Assembly: GCA_942491415.1 (NCBI GenBank) | Contig: CALOAD010000014.1 | Coordinates: 620,001-684,000 of the forward strand | Reading direction: 5' to 3' | Length of the DNA stretch: 64,000 bases | Origin: CALOAD01 sp942491415 | GTDB taxonomy: Bacteria > Cyanobacteriota > Vampirovibrionia > Gastranaerophilales > CALOAD01 | The notes under the pieces: model-generated | Told to the model about the DNA's origin: nothing | Seen by the model: the letters and a program-made list of their open reading frames with translations, nothing else | The model's database searches: none | In this document: positions 44,919 through 54,934 of the stretch, in pieces | Position numbering within the stretch: the first letter of the stretch is position 1 | Layout of the letters: each line of letters starts with the position of its first letter | Translations under genes and position numbers: made by a program

Positions 44919-46691
44919 CTATCTAACATTTTTATAGTTAGTATCTTTTCTGTTTTTATAGTGTGTGTGCAAGAATTTATGAGCAAGATCACTATTAGGT
45001 TCTTTTAACCAGTTTTGGTAAACTGCCTGAACTTCCTCATTTTCATGAGATTTTTGAATAGGCAATTCACAATCATTTTGATACAAACCTTCTGCACGAA
45101 CTTGCTTGGTTGTTCTATCCTTACAACTAACAGGTTGTCCGCCACCGCCAACGCAACCACCCGGGCAAGCCATAACTTCAACCATATCATATTCAGCTTT
45201 TCCTGCTTTGATATTTTGAATCAATTTATCAGCTTCTCCAAGAGTGTTTACAATAGCAACTCTTACAGGTGTTCCTTCCAGATCAAGGGTTAATTCCTTA
45301 AGAGTATTAACGCCTCTAGCTTCTTTGATTACAACATTTTCAAGTTTTTTACCTGTAACAATCTCGTAAGCTGTTCTAGCTGCGGCTTCTGCAACACCAC
45401 CTGAAGCACCGAATATAACACCGGCTCCTGAGAATACACCAAACGGAGCGTCTAGTTCTTCTTCTTCAAGCCTATTAAAATCAATACCTGCTTCTTCAAT
45501 CATTTTAACTAACTCTTGAGTTGTTAAAACGTGGTCCACATCAGCGTTACCATCAACATAAAACTCAGAACGTTTGCACTCAGCTTTTTTAGCCGTACAA
45601 GGCATTATAGATACAACTGAAAGATTTTCTCTTGAAACTTCCATATCTTCTAAAAGCATACCTTTAGCAACTGATCCGAACATCTGCTGAGGTGATTTTG
45701 CAGTTGATAAGTTTTCTAATAGCTCAGGATATTTATTTTCTGCATATCTAACCCAAGCAGGACAACAACTTGTGAAAATAGGAAGCTTTTCTCCGTTTTT
45801 AAATCTGGTGATAAACTCGGTTCCTTCTTCCATTATTGTCAAATCGGCTGTGAATGTAGTATCAAAAACCTTATCAAAACCAATTTTTCTCATCGCTGCA
45901 ACAATTAAGCCCAATGTATTTTTACCGGCAGGAAGATTGAATGCCTCACCAAGCGCAACTCTAACAGCAGGAGCTATTTGAGCTACAACTTTTGTATCTT
46001 CAGCTACGATATCATCCCAGACCTGATCAACATCAGATTTTATCGATAATGCTCCTGTTGGACAAACAGCAACACACTGACCGCAATGTACGCAATCAAC
46101 TTCACCCATGTTTTTACCGTGGGCAGGAGTTACAACAGTATTAGAACCTCTGTTTGCAAAGTCTAAAACACCGTGTCCTTGATGTTCTTTACAAGCTCTA
46201 ACACAAGCACCGCAAAGAATACATTTATTAGGATCTCTGACAATTGATGGGTTAGAAGCGTCAATCGGTTCTAAAACTTCTTTTTTAGCAAATCTGATAT
46301 CTTTGATACCGTATTTATTTGCTAAATATTGAAGATCACAATTGCCTGATTTGTCACAAGTAGTACATTCTCTATCGTGATTCGCAAGCAAAAGCTCTAG
46401 AACCATTTTACGAATTTTTCTTGTTTTTTCAGTATTGACTCTAACTTTCATACCTTGCTCAGGAGGCATAGTACAACTAGCCTGCACTCCTCGACCTTCA
46501 ATTTCGACAACACACATACGACAAGCGCCATATTGTGTTAGATCAGGTCTATAGCAAAGTGTAGGAACTTCAATACCTGCTTTTCTTACAACTTCAAGGA
46601 CATTTTTTTCATCCGTAAATTCAACTTCACGTCCATCTACAAATAACGTTTTCGTATCCTTTTTTATTTCAACAACTTCTATTGTTTTCAT
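44919..46691 (-). CDS. hydA: [FeFe] hydrogenase catalytic subunit (HydA, bifurcating type)
   Basis: 590 residues. N-terminal [2Fe-2S] ferredoxin (CYRPDLTQYGACRMC), a His-ligated cluster (HDRECTTC), two [4Fe-4S] clusters (CILCGACVRACKEHQG and CVHCGQCVAVCPTGAL), then the H-cluster domain: TSCCPAWVRYAE, MPCTAKKAECKR and MACPGGCVGGGGQP. The final Fe-hydrogenase small-subunit-like segment is present. With HydB and HydC from the two genes upstream it should couple H2 formation to NADH and reduced ferredoxin. GGAGG precedes the ATG. Maturases HydEFG are not in the window. Confidence 0.96.
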   Translation of the reverse strand: MKTIEVVEIKKDTKTLFVDGREVEFTDEKNVLEVVRKAGIEVPTLCYRPDLTQYGACRMCVVEIEGRGVQASCTMPPEQGMKVRVNTEKTRKIRKMVLELLLANHDRECTTCDKSGNCDLQYLANKYGIKDIRFAKKEVLEPIDASNPSIVRDPNKCILCGACVRACKEHQGHGVLDFANRGSNTVVTPAHGKNMGEVDCVHCGQCVAVCPTGALSIKSDVDQVWDDIVAEDTKVVAQIAPAVRVALGEAFNLPAGKNTLGLIVAAMRKIGFDKVFDTTFTADLTIMEEGTEFITRFKNGEKLPIFTSCCPAWVRYAENKYPELLENLSTAKSPQQMFGSVAKGMLLEDMEVSRENLSVVSIMPCTAKKAECKRSEFYVDGNADVDHVLTTQELVKMIEEAGIDFNRLEEEELDAPFGVFSGAGVIFGASGGVAEAAARTAYEIVTGKKLENVVIKEARGVNTLKELTLDLEGTPVRVAIVNTLGEADKLIQNIKAGKAEYDMVEVMACPGGCVGGGGQPVSCKDRTTKQVRAEGLYQNDCELPIQKSHENEEVQAVYQNWLKEPNSDLAHKFLHTHYKNRKDTNYKNVR

Positions 46692-46696
46692 TTTAA

Positions 46697-48547
46697 CTAG
46701 ACCTCCTTAATGGCATCAAATGGACAAGCATTTAAGCAAGCCCCACACTTAATACACTTATCTTGATCGATTACAAAAGGCTCTTTTATTTTGCCTTCTA
46801 TTGCACCAACAGGACAAGTTCTTGCGCATTTTGAGCATCCCTTACAAAGTTCTGCTTCAATTTCAATACGCTTAAAGGCAGTACAAACACCTGCAGGACA
46901 ACGTTTTTCCTGAATATGTGCTATGTACTCGTCTTTAAAATGCTTAAGTGTAGATAATACCGGGTTAGGAGCTGTTTTACCAAGACCACAAAGTGAACCG
47001 TCTTTAACAACGTGAGCCAATTCTTCAAGTAGCTCAAGATCTTCCATTGTAGCCTTACCGTTAACGATATCCTCTAATATTTTGAGCATATTTTTTGTAC
47101 CTTCACGACAAGGTACACATTTTCCGCAAGATTCGTTTTGCGTAAAGTTCATAAAGAATCTTGCAACTTCAACGATACAAGTGTCTTCGTTAAGAACAAC
47201 AAGACCGCCTGATCCTACCATTGCACCTGCTTTTAAAAGTGAATCGTAGTCTAAAGATATATCCAAATGCTCTTCTGTCAGACAACCACCTGAAGGTCCG
47301 CCTATTTGAACAGCTTTGAACTTCTTGCCGTTTCTTACACCACCACCGATATCAAAAATAATTTCTCTTAAAGTTGTTCCCATTGGAACTTCAATAAGAC
47401 CTGTATTATTTACTTCACCGGTAAGAGCGAATGTTTTTGTCCCTGCACTTGTTTCGGTTCCGAAGCCTTTAAACCAATCAGCACCTTTTTGCAAGATTAA
47501 AGGAACGTTTGCAAAAGTTTCCACGTTATTAATTAAGGTTGGCTTTCCAAATAGACCTTTAACAGCGGGGAATGGGGGTTTTGATCTAGGCATTCCTCTT
47601 TCACCTTCAATGGAAGCTATAAGAGCAGTTTCTTCACCACAAACAAAAGCTCCTGCACCTTCTTTAATATGAAGATTAAAGCTGAAATCACTTCCTAATA
47701 TATTATTACCAAGGAAGCCTTGTTCTACTGCTTGAGCGATGGCTACTTTTAGTCTTTTTATAGCAAGAGGATATTCTGCACGAACATAAATATAACCTTC
47801 GTCAGAACCTACAGCATATGCTGCTATTGCCATACCTTCGAGAAGTTTATGCGGATCACCTTCCATGATACTTCTATCCATGAATGCACCCGGATCACCT
47901 TCGTCTCCGTTACATACAACATATTTTTTATCACCCTCAGCCATGAACTGCCATTTTCTTCCTGTTGGGAAGCCACCGCCGCCACGACCTCTCAATCCGC
48001 TATTTAAAACTTCTTGAGATACTTGTGAAGGTTCCATGTCAACCAGCACTTTTTGAAGAGCTTTATATCCGTCAATAGCAATGTATTCATCAATATTTTC
48101 AGGATCCAACTTTCCACAATTGCTAAGAGATGTTCTTGTTTGTTTTGCATAAAAATTAATATCATCATTTTTTGCAACAGATTCGCCTGTTACAGGATCT
48201 TTATAAAGAAGTCTTTCAACAGGTTTACCACCTTTTAAATGACTTTCAAATATTTCTTCTACATCTTCAGGTTTTACTTTTACATAAGTAACGTGCATTT
48301 CAGGAATTACAACAAGTACACCTTGTTCGCAAAAACCATGACAACCTGTTTTAACGGTACTAACTTTGCTTTCTTGAAGTGTTGAAACATTAGCACCCAG
48401 TTCTTCAAATTTTTCCACAACCTCTAAAGATCCGTTGGCAACACAGCCTGTTCCCGCACATACAAGAACCCTTGTTCCCATTTCACTGATCTTTTTTTGA
48501 GCTTGTTCTTTTAATTGATTTATATCGACTATTGTTTTACTGCTCAT
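46697..48547 (-). CDS. hydB: NuoF-like flavin subunit of bifurcating hydrogenase (HydB)
   Basis: 616 residues. A thioredoxin-like [2Fe-2S] domain (CAGTGCVANGS...CHGFCEQG, residues 29-75), the FMN/NADH domain (GLRGRGGGGFPTGRKW, NGDEGDPGAFMDR), the SLBB region, the N3-type cluster CGKCVPCREGTKNM, and a C-terminal 2[4Fe-4S] ferredoxin (CKGCSKCARTCPVGAIEG, CIKCGACLNACPFDAI). This is the HydB/HndC layout. It lies between hydC and hydA with gaps of 2 and 5 bases. Confidence 0.95.
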   Translation of the reverse strand: MSSKTIVDINQLKEQAQKKISEMGTRVLVCAGTGCVANGSLEVVEKFEELGANVSTLQESKVSTVKTGCHGFCEQGVLVVIPEMHVTYVKVKPEDVEEIFESHLKGGKPVERLLYKDPVTGESVAKNDDINFYAKQTRTSLSNCGKLDPENIDEYIAIDGYKALQKVLVDMEPSQVSQEVLNSGLRGRGGGGFPTGRKWQFMAEGDKKYVVCNGDEGDPGAFMDRSIMEGDPHKLLEGMAIAAYAVGSDEGYIYVRAEYPLAIKRLKVAIAQAVEQGFLGNNILGSDFSFNLHIKEGAGAFVCGEETALIASIEGERGMPRSKPPFPAVKGLFGKPTLINNVETFANVPLILQKGADWFKGFGTETSAGTKTFALTGEVNNTGLIEVPMGTTLREIIFDIGGGVRNGKKFKAVQIGGPSGGCLTEEHLDISLDYDSLLKAGAMVGSGGLVVLNEDTCIVEVARFFMNFTQNESCGKCVPCREGTKNMLKILEDIVNGKATMEDLELLEELAHVVKDGSLCGLGKTAPNPVLSTLKHFKDEYIAHIQEKRCPAGVCTAFKRIEIEAELCKGCSKCARTCPVGAIEGKIKEPFVIDQDKCIKCGACLNACPFDAIKEV

Positions 48548-48549
48548 TC

Positions 48550-49062
48550 CTACGCCTCTTTTTCTTCTTTAATCAATGTGTCTAAAACGATTTTCATAGC
48601 CTCGGGAGTCATTTGAGGGTATACCTTATCATTGATTACAACAACAGGGGCTAAACCACAAGCTCCTAAACAGCTAACAGTTTCAACACTGAACATTAAA
48701 TCTTCAGTTGTAGGATTTTCTTTGCTAACTTGCAATTTTTGCATTATAGCGTTCAGTACCGGCATGCTTCCTCTTACGTGACATGCTGTACCATCACAGA
48801 CTTTAATTTCGTATTTGCCTTTAGGATCCAAGCTGAATTGGCTATAAAAAGTAGCTACTCCGTAAACGCTGGCGGGTGAAATATCCATTTTTACGCCAAC
48901 ATAAGTGAGTACATCTTCAGGAAGATATCTAAAAACACTTTGAACACTTTGCAATACTGCAATAAGGTTTTGTTTTTTGTATTCGTAAGTTTTAAGAATT
49001 TCATCGACCTTACCAAAATCCAGATCCAATTGAGCATCCTTTAATTGCTCAGCTTTAGTCAT
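48550..49062 (-). CDS. hydC: NuoE-like [2Fe-2S] subunit of bifurcating hydrogenase (HydC)
   Basis: 170 residues of the 24-kDa NuoE/HndA family. A helical N-terminus (LIAVLQSVQSVFRYLPEDVL) is followed by a thioredoxin-like fold with the four cluster cysteines in CDGTACHVRGS and SCLGACGLAPVV. It is the first gene of the hydCBA operon, and AAGGAG stands upstream of its ATG. Confidence 0.95.
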   Translation of the reverse strand: MTKAEQLKDAQLDLDFGKVDEILKTYEYKKQNLIAVLQSVQSVFRYLPEDVLTYVGVKMDISPASVYGVATFYSQFSLDPKGKYEIKVCDGTACHVRGSMPVLNAIMQKLQVSKENPTTEDLMFSVETVSCLGACGLAPVVVINDKVYPQMTPEAMKIVLDTLIKEEKEA

Positions 49063-49256
49063 TTGACTGCTCCTTCTAAAATAGAATTTTATTCCTTTTT
49101 TTCACGTCATACTGTTTTCATGACGTTTTTGATCCAACTGCCTCTAATTCTTACACAATCATGTAAAAATTTACAGAAAAGTTTTTACATTTTGTTTAAA
49201 ATTAATAACAAAACGTGAAAATATTCACTATTCGTATTTATTTTTACAAAAATTAA

Positions 49257-49289
49257 AACGTCTAGGATTAATAAATAATCTTAGACGTT
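49257..49289 (-). terminator. Terminator downstream of the receiver-like gene
   Basis: A 14-bp stem (AACGTCTAGGATTA with TAATCTTAGACGTT, one G-T pair) and 5-nt loop, followed on the minus strand by TTTTAATTTTTG. It lies just past the stop of the 49315 gene. The rest of 49063-49256 shows no gene. Confidence 0.8.
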
Positions 49290-49314
49290 AATTAGAATAT
49301 TTTTTAAACTTTAG

Positions 49315-50016
49315 CTAAATCCATAACATAGCTTTATCATAAAACCCCTTACCTTTATTTAATAGCTTATTAAAAGTAGTTGAAGGACTTTTAATTATTA
49401 AACTTCTTACGCTTGTCGAGTTTGGAAAATATTCTAAATGATTTATATTTAAAAGATTAGATAAAGATAATTTAGATGAAGAGCTGATATTTTTTATATT
49501 AGATTCTGTAACAAAGATATTAAGTAATCTTTTTGAAGATACTTTTTTTAATACCTGTTGAATTTTTTGATCAAAATTTTTACTATTTATAAAAACATAA
49601 TTTAATTTTCTATTACTTAAATATTTTTCTAAGCTTTCAGGTTCAGTTGAAACAAAAATATTATCATCGCTAAATCCTGTATCTAAAAGAGATTTTACAA
49701 GTTTTGTTATTTTTGGGAAATCATCTTGAATAACAAGCACATATTGATTTTTTAAAAGCTCGACACCTTCAAAAGAATGAAAAGCAGGATTATTTAAAAT
49801 TCTTTTACTCGGTTCAATTTGAGCTTTTTTAATTCCGAATTTAATAAGTTTATCTATTATCGTTGAGCTTAGAAGAGTTCCTTTTTTTAACAATAAAAGG
49901 TTGTTAAGCCATATATCATCATTAAGTATAAAATTATATTCGATAATATTATCAAAATCGTTTAATTGAAACCAATTAAGACTCACAGGCGTTTTAAATA
50001 AATTTTGATCAAGCAT
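49315..50016 (-). CDS. Hypothetical protein with a degenerate receiver-like domain
   Basis: 233 residues, no signal or TM. Residues 1-80 are not recognised (a pattern FILNDDIWLNNLLLLKKGTLLSS resembles the beta-rich front of some HD-domain regulators). Residues 90-175 look like a response-regulator fold: YVLVIQDDFPKITKLVKSLL, then YVFINSKNF where the phospho-acceptor Asp should be (Asn instead), and LLNIFVTES for the Thr/Ser strand. It would not be phosphorylated in the usual way. It is a single-gene unit. Confidence 0.6.
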   Translation of the reverse strand: MLDQNLFKTPVSLNWFQLNDFDNIIEYNFILNDDIWLNNLLLLKKGTLLSSTIIDKLIKFGIKKAQIEPSKRILNNPAFHSFEGVELLKNQYVLVIQDDFPKITKLVKSLLDTGFSDDNIFVSTEPESLEKYLSNRKLNYVFINSKNFDQKIQQVLKKVSSKRLLNIFVTESNIKNISSSSKLSLSNLLNINHLEYFPNSTSVRSLIIKSPSTTFNKLLNKGKGFYDKAMLWI

Positions 50017-50210
50017 AAAATCCCCCTTTTGCTGATTTTTTACGCACTCACGATACTTTTATATTTATCGTTCAAATAATTGTTTGTCTTTATAAAAATA
50101 GGGAAGTTTAAGCTAAAAGGATGAGGTTTTTAAAAATTAAAGATATGATTATTATTTTTTCTGTTTTATAATTGAGCGATCTGCGTTTTATTTTTAAAAA
50201 TGGAGAAACA

Positions 50211-51470
50211 ATGAATCTATCAAACAAATGGACATCTGATTTACTAAAAAAAGATAAAAATATATCTTTTAAGGCTGCCGAACATATAATAAACAACATT
50301 GACCTGGAAGCCTGGCAGTGTTTATTAGAAAATTCAGAATATATCTTTGATTTCATCAAAAGTAATGCTCAAAAAAAATTAGCGAATAAAATAAATGAAA
50401 ATAATGTTTTTAATTTATTTCACTTTTTAAAAATTTATTCTTCTGATTGGGATGATTTTATTGCTCGTACTTTTGCTGATTTTTCAAACGACGAAATTAA
50501 AAATACCCTAACGGCGATTTTAGAAGACGGGTCAAATGAAGAAAAAGCTTATGCAGCAAAATATTTTTGCTATGTAAAATCAGAAGATGTTAAAGAACTT
50601 TTATTTGACTGTGCTAAAAATGAAAATGAAAACTTAAAATTAAACGCAGCAAGAGCTTTAGGAAATATAAAAGATGAAGTTTCCTATAATTATTTTATTG
50701 AAAAACTAAAAAGCGAAGATGATTGGGAAAAAGTTGAAGCGTCTCAATTTTTGTCAGCTTACGGAAATAAAGAAGCTGTGCCGTCAATGCTAAAAGCAAT
50801 GAGCGTGTCGGGAATGTCAGAATATATCGCCGGTGATATCGCAACGCTTGATAATTTTTGCCACTTTTTTGATTCCGATAATTCTGAGCTAAAAGAATTA
50901 TCACTTGAATGTTTTGATAACATACTCTCAGGACTTGCCGAAAATTGGTCATTAGAATCTTTGATCGATTTCAATATTTATGAATGCATAGAAAATCTTG
51001 TCTACCTTGTAAATAATGATAAATCAGATATTTTCACGGGTAGGTTTTCTCAGCTTTTATTAAAAACATTTGAAAAACTTAAAATATTTAAAGACAATGA
51101 TATATATAGGTTTGATGAAAGTAAGCAAGCCGTAGAAGAATTAAATGAAATTTGCAGATTTTTAGAATCCTTCGATAAAAACTTTTGGGATAATCAAAAA
51201 AACAACGTATTAAAAGAACTCGGATCTAAAAATGAACAACGGAAACTCTCTTCATTAGAGATTATTAAGGATTTGCAAATTAAAGAAGCTATTGATGATA
51301 TTAAAAAAATTCTTGAAGATAAAAATGAAGTTGAATTAGTTTTATTTGAGTCGCTAAACACATTAAAAGAACTTGAATACACCGTTTCTGAAAATGAAAT
51401 TAATGACCTTATTAATCGGTTTAATGACGATAATTTGATTGTTGCAGCCCAAAACATATTTAAATACTAA
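50211..51470 (+). CDS. HEAT-repeat protein
   Basis: About 419 residues, all-helical. HEAT-like repeats are clearest at about residues 100-185: DGSNEEKAYAAKYFCYVKSED, NENLKLNAARALGNIKDE and DDWEKVEASQFLSAYGNKEAVPSML. A second block stands near the C-terminus (QRKLSSLEIIKDLQIKEAIDDI). The true start is ATG 50211 with GGAG 6 nt before it; the frame opens earlier at 50172 without a ribosome site. Such proteins are usually binding scaffolds; the partner is unknown. Confidence 0.8.
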   Translation: MNLSNKWTSDLLKKDKNISFKAAEHIINNIDLEAWQCLLENSEYIFDFIKSNAQKKLANKINENNVFNLFHFLKIYSSDWDDFIARTFADFSNDEIKNTLTAILEDGSNEEKAYAAKYFCYVKSEDVKELLFDCAKNENENLKLNAARALGNIKDEVSYNYFIEKLKSEDDWEKVEASQFLSAYGNKEAVPSMLKAMSVSGMSEYIAGDIATLDNFCHFFDSDNSELKELSLECFDNILSGLAENWSLESLIDFNIYECIENLVYLVNNDKSDIFTGRFSQLLLKTFEKLKIFKDNDIYRFDESKQAVEELNEICRFLESFDKNFWDNQKNNVLKELGSKNEQRKLSSLEIIKDLQIKEAIDDIKKILEDKNEVELVLFESLNTLKELEYTVSENEINDLINRFNDDNLIVAAQNIFKY

Positions 51471-51758
51471 GAAATAAACAATTCTTCCATTTGTTTATTA
51501 TTAAAGAATGTAAAGTATTATTTTTTGTTGATTAGCTGTTTTGTTGAACAATCGTCAAAACTCACTGTTGTCAAGTTTTTTTATTATCCGTTTTTTAGTA
51601 AATTTAATTAATCTTTTTATGCTGTTTTTTAAAACAAAGACACAGCAAAGGTTTTAATTTCTCTTTTTAAGGCGGTCAATTTGACAGGTTTTCATGCTTG
51701 AATTTTACTGTTTTTAGAAAAATTTATTTAAAATGGTTTGGACTTAAAGGGCAAAAAA

Positions 51759-52598
51759 ATGACAAAAAAAAATAACTGGTTTGGTATTAACAAACTTTTC
51801 ATTAGTCTATTTTTACTAATATCGTTTTTTGTTCCGGCATGTATTGTAAAAGCCGTGCAAGACAATAGTTTTGCTAACGATATAAAAACAGAAAAAAAAC
51901 AAGTAACTTATAAGTTACTTAGCGATAACAAAGGTGCGGTTGTTAGTATAAATAACAAACAAATTGCCTGGTTAATCGCAGATACTCAAGAGTATTCAGT
52001 TGCTCAAAGAGCTGAAATTTTTTCAAACAAACTAAAGCAATTAATCGATAATAAAATTGATCCTAATGCTATACGACCTTATAAATCAGGTAAATTTGTA
52101 GTAGTAAAAGCAGGTGATTTTTTCTTATTTACGGCTGATAAAGAAAATGCAAAAAAATTCGGCGTTTCAACTCACGAACTTGCTTTTGAATGGGCGAATT
52201 CTGCAAGAAAAGCACTAGGGGCTTCCGAGCTCATAAAAGATTACTCTTTGGTAGTTTCAAGGGGCGGATATTCATCAGATTTTGAAAAAAATTATTTAGG
52301 CGCAATTGTCAAAGGTGTTGCATCTTGGTATGGACATCCTTTTCATGGACAAACATCTTCTGATGGAAGTCGTTATAATATGTATGAATTTACAGCTGCC
52401 CATAAACAATTACCTTTCGGGACTTTAGTAAAAGTTACAAATTTAAAAACCGACAAATCTTGTGTCGTAAAAATTACAGATAGAGGTCCTTATATTGATG
52501 GACGTGAAATAGATCTATCAAAGAACACTGCAAATCATCTTGGTATGTTGGCTTCAGGGATTTCAAAAGTCCAGCTTGAAATTGTTGGCAAATATTAA
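51759..52598 (+). CDS. rlpA: RlpA-like septal ring lytic transglycosylase family protein
   Basis: About 279 residues: signal peptide (LFISLFLLISFFVPACIVKA), an unassigned middle domain (about 45-185), and a C-terminal double-psi beta-barrel with GVASWYGHPFHGQTSSDG, AAHKQLPFGTLVKVTN and KITDRGPYIDGREIDLS. These are the RlpA signatures, including the catalytic-type Asp in TDRGP. No SPOR domain follows, so septal targeting by SPOR is absent. ATG 51759 has AAGGG upstream. The 288 bases before it (51471-51758) are T-rich and show no gene. Confidence 0.85.
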   Translation: MTKKNNWFGINKLFISLFLLISFFVPACIVKAVQDNSFANDIKTEKKQVTYKLLSDNKGAVVSINNKQIAWLIADTQEYSVAQRAEIFSNKLKQLIDNKIDPNAIRPYKSGKFVVVKAGDFFLFTADKENAKKFGVSTHELAFEWANSARKALGASELIKDYSLVVSRGGYSSDFEKNYLGAIVKGVASWYGHPFHGQTSSDGSRYNMYEFTAAHKQLPFGTLVKVTNLKTDKSCVVKITDRGPYIDGREIDLSKNTANHLGMLASGISKVQLEIVGKY

Positions 52599-52631
52599 AG
52601 CCTAAAAAAGCTAAACTTGCATAATCCTTTT

Positions 52632-52660
52632 AAAGACTGTATTTAAACGCAGTCTTTTTT
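52632..52660 (+). terminator. Terminator after rlpA
   Basis: AAAGACTG (52632-52639) pairs with CAGTCTTT (52650-52657) and runs into a T tract. A TATAAT at 52663-52668, directly behind, is a candidate -10 for ruvB. Confidence 0.75.
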
Positions 52661-52701
52661 GTTATAATATACTTACAAACTAAAATAAGTGGAATTGAAC
52701 A

Positions 52702-53778
52702 TTGGCAATATTTTCTTCTGACGATGATAATAAAAAAAGTAAAACACCACGGGAAAGCGTAACTCCCGAGCAAACAGCTTTTGATAAAAATTTTGAAAAC
52801 AACATAAGACCCAAAAAATTCAATGATTATATAGGTCAAACTCAGCTTAAAGACACTCTTAGAATATCTCTGGAGGCTGCAAAGCAAAGAAATCAACCTC
52901 TTGATCATTTGCTGTTTTACGGACCTCCCGGACTGGGAAAAACAACACTGGCAAGTGTTATTGCCAATGAAATGGACGTAAATATAAAGATAACATCTGC
53001 TCCGGCATTAGAACGTCCTCGAGATATTATAGGGATTTTAATGTCGCTCAAATCAGGTGAAGTATTATTTATAGATGAAATTCACCGTTTAAACAAAGTC
53101 GCCGAAGAAATTTTATATCCGGCAATGGAAGATTTTTTCATTGATATGACAACCGGAAAATCACAAACAGTAAAAACTTTAAGAGTTCCTGTTCCCAAAT
53201 TTACTCTTATTGGTGCAACAACAAAAGCAGGAGCTTTATCAGGTCCATTGCGTGATCGTTTTGGTATTATTCACAGGCTTGAATTTTACACATTAGAAGA
53301 ACTTTCCGCTGTAGTGAAAAGAACTGCCGGCATTCTTGATATTGACTTAACCGAAGAAGGAGCTAAAACAATAGCTTCAAGATCAAGAGGAACCCCTAGA
53401 ATCGCAAATAGGCTGATAAAAAGAGTTAGAGATTATGCAATAGTTAAAGCTGACGGAATTATAACCAAAGAAGTATCTCAAAAGGCTCTTGATATGTTAA
53501 ACATAGACCCTAGTGGTCTTGATAATACAGATAGAGAACTTCTAAAAATGATTATAGAAAAATATGACGGTGGACCTGTAGGAATAGATACATTATCAGC
53601 AGCATTAGGCGAAGATTCCAGAACAATTGAAGATGTATATGAACCGTTTTTACTTCAAGCAGGTCTCATTGCTCGTACCCCACGAGGGAGAAAAGTATCT
53701 CCTGAAGGGTATCGACATTTAGGTTATAAAATACCTTCACAAAGTAATTTCCAAAAGAGTTTATTCATAAATGATTAA
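52702..53778 (+). CDS. ruvB: Holliday junction branch migration helicase RuvB
   Basis: 358 residues. FNDYIGQTQLKDTLRISLEAAK, Walker A GPPGLGKTTLA, Walker B LFIDEIHRLNK, sensor 1 LIGATTKAGALSGPLRDRFG, and the winged-helix tail with GGPVGIDTLSAALGEDSRTIEDVYEPFLLQ, cited here in pieces, are diagnostic. It acts with RuvA on Holliday junctions. The start codon is TTG. The N-terminus carries about 15 extra charged residues (SSDDDNKKSKTPRES). It overlaps the next gene by 8 bases. Confidence 0.97.
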   Translation: MAIFSSDDDNKKSKTPRESVTPEQTAFDKNFENNIRPKKFNDYIGQTQLKDTLRISLEAAKQRNQPLDHLLFYGPPGLGKTTLASVIANEMDVNIKITSAPALERPRDIIGILMSLKSGEVLFIDEIHRLNKVAEEILYPAMEDFFIDMTTGKSQTVKTLRVPVPKFTLIGATTKAGALSGPLRDRFGIIHRLEFYTLEELSAVVKRTAGILDIDLTEEGAKTIASRSRGTPRIANRLIKRVRDYAIVKADGIITKEVSQKALDMLNIDPSGLDNTDRELLKMIIEKYDGGPVGIDTLSAALGEDSRTIEDVYEPFLLQAGLIARTPRGRKVSPEGYRHLGYKIPSQSNFQKSLFIND

Positions 53779-54889
53779 AAAAATTTTTATTAATATATTA
53801 TTTTTAATATTGCTTTTTGTACCTTTAAGCTCAATAGCACAAGAGGTAGAATCGTCTCAAGAAGTTGAATATGCTCCTGCAATAGTACAAAAAATTCTTT
53901 ATGAATCCAATAATGTAACTCTTAAAGATGCTTTTGGTTCAGATCAAAAAAATCAATTACTGGAAGTTAAAATAACAAACGGTAAATATAAAGGAAAAAC
54001 ATTGCAGGTTGAAAATCAACAAACCTCAAATCCTGCTTACAATATATGGTTAAAACAAGGAGATAGAATAATCCTTGATATAGAAAAAGAAGGCGATTCT
54101 TTTATGGCTTTCGTCTCTGACAAACAAAGAACCCCGGCACTTTTACTTTTAACGGGATTGTTTTTTCTTTCACTACTTTGGGTAGGTGGCTTAAAAGGAT
54201 TAAATTCACTTATCTCAATAGTTATAACAGCTACGTTGGTGTTTTTTGTATTAATTCCACTTATTTTAAACGGCTATCCCGTCATCCTTGTCTCAATTGT
54301 TGTATCAGTGCTTTCAACTCTTGCGACAATGTTTATTGTGGGTGGAATTAACCTAAAAAGTCTATCAGCAACTATAGGAACTATCTTAAGTCTTTGTCTT
54401 GCGGGTATACTATCAATAATAATAATAAAGCTTGCTTCTTTATCGGGGCTATCAGGGCAAAACGCTGTCATACTATGGGCATCAAGACCTGATCTTGACT
54501 TTACCGGCATTTTAATATCCGCAATGATTATTGCATCTTTAGGAGCTGTAATGGATGTAGGAATGTCGATAGCAAGTTGTATTGACCAAATAAAACAACA
54601 CAACCCTGATTTATCACGTCAAAAACTTATAGATTCAGGGATAAGTGTTGGTAGAGATATTATAGGAACAATGTCTAATACTTTAATTCTCGCTTATATT
54701 GGAAGTGCATTTCCTTTGCTTTTACTTGCCTCTGAGGCTCCATTTATAAAATTTATCAACTTAAATACCGTAGCAACAGAAATTTCAGCAGCACTAGTAG
54801 GTAGTATAGGAATTATAGCTTGTGTTCCTATCACAACTTTAATTTGTTCATTTCTTTATACTTATGATTTCAAAAAGAAAGAAAGTTAA
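53771..54889 (+). CDS. YibE/F family membrane protein
   Basis: 372 residues. A signal sequence (1-23) is followed by a beta-rich extracytoplasmic domain (about 35-115; VKITNGKYKGKTLQVENQ), then seven or eight TM helices (about 120-365) with GLKGLNSLISI, SLCLAGILSIIIIK, GAVMDVGMSIASC and GRDIIGTMSNTLILAYIG. These are YibE/F features. The family has been linked to transport but its substrate is not established. It is translationally coupled to ruvB. Confidence 0.9.
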   Translation: MIKKIFINILFLILLFVPLSSIAQEVESSQEVEYAPAIVQKILYESNNVTLKDAFGSDQKNQLLEVKITNGKYKGKTLQVENQQTSNPAYNIWLKQGDRIILDIEKEGDSFMAFVSDKQRTPALLLLTGLFFLSLLWVGGLKGLNSLISIVITATLVFFVLIPLILNGYPVILVSIVVSVLSTLATMFIVGGINLKSLSATIGTILSLCLAGILSIIIIKLASLSGLSGQNAVILWASRPDLDFTGILISAMIIASLGAVMDVGMSIASCIDQIKQHNPDLSRQKLIDSGISVGRDIIGTMSNTLILAYIGSAFPLLLLASEAPFIKFINLNTVATEISAALVGSIGIIACVPITTLICSFLYTYDFKKKES

Positions 54890-54934
54890 AATCTTATTCA
54901 GATAAATTTTGAGGTGAAAACTTTTAAAATAAAG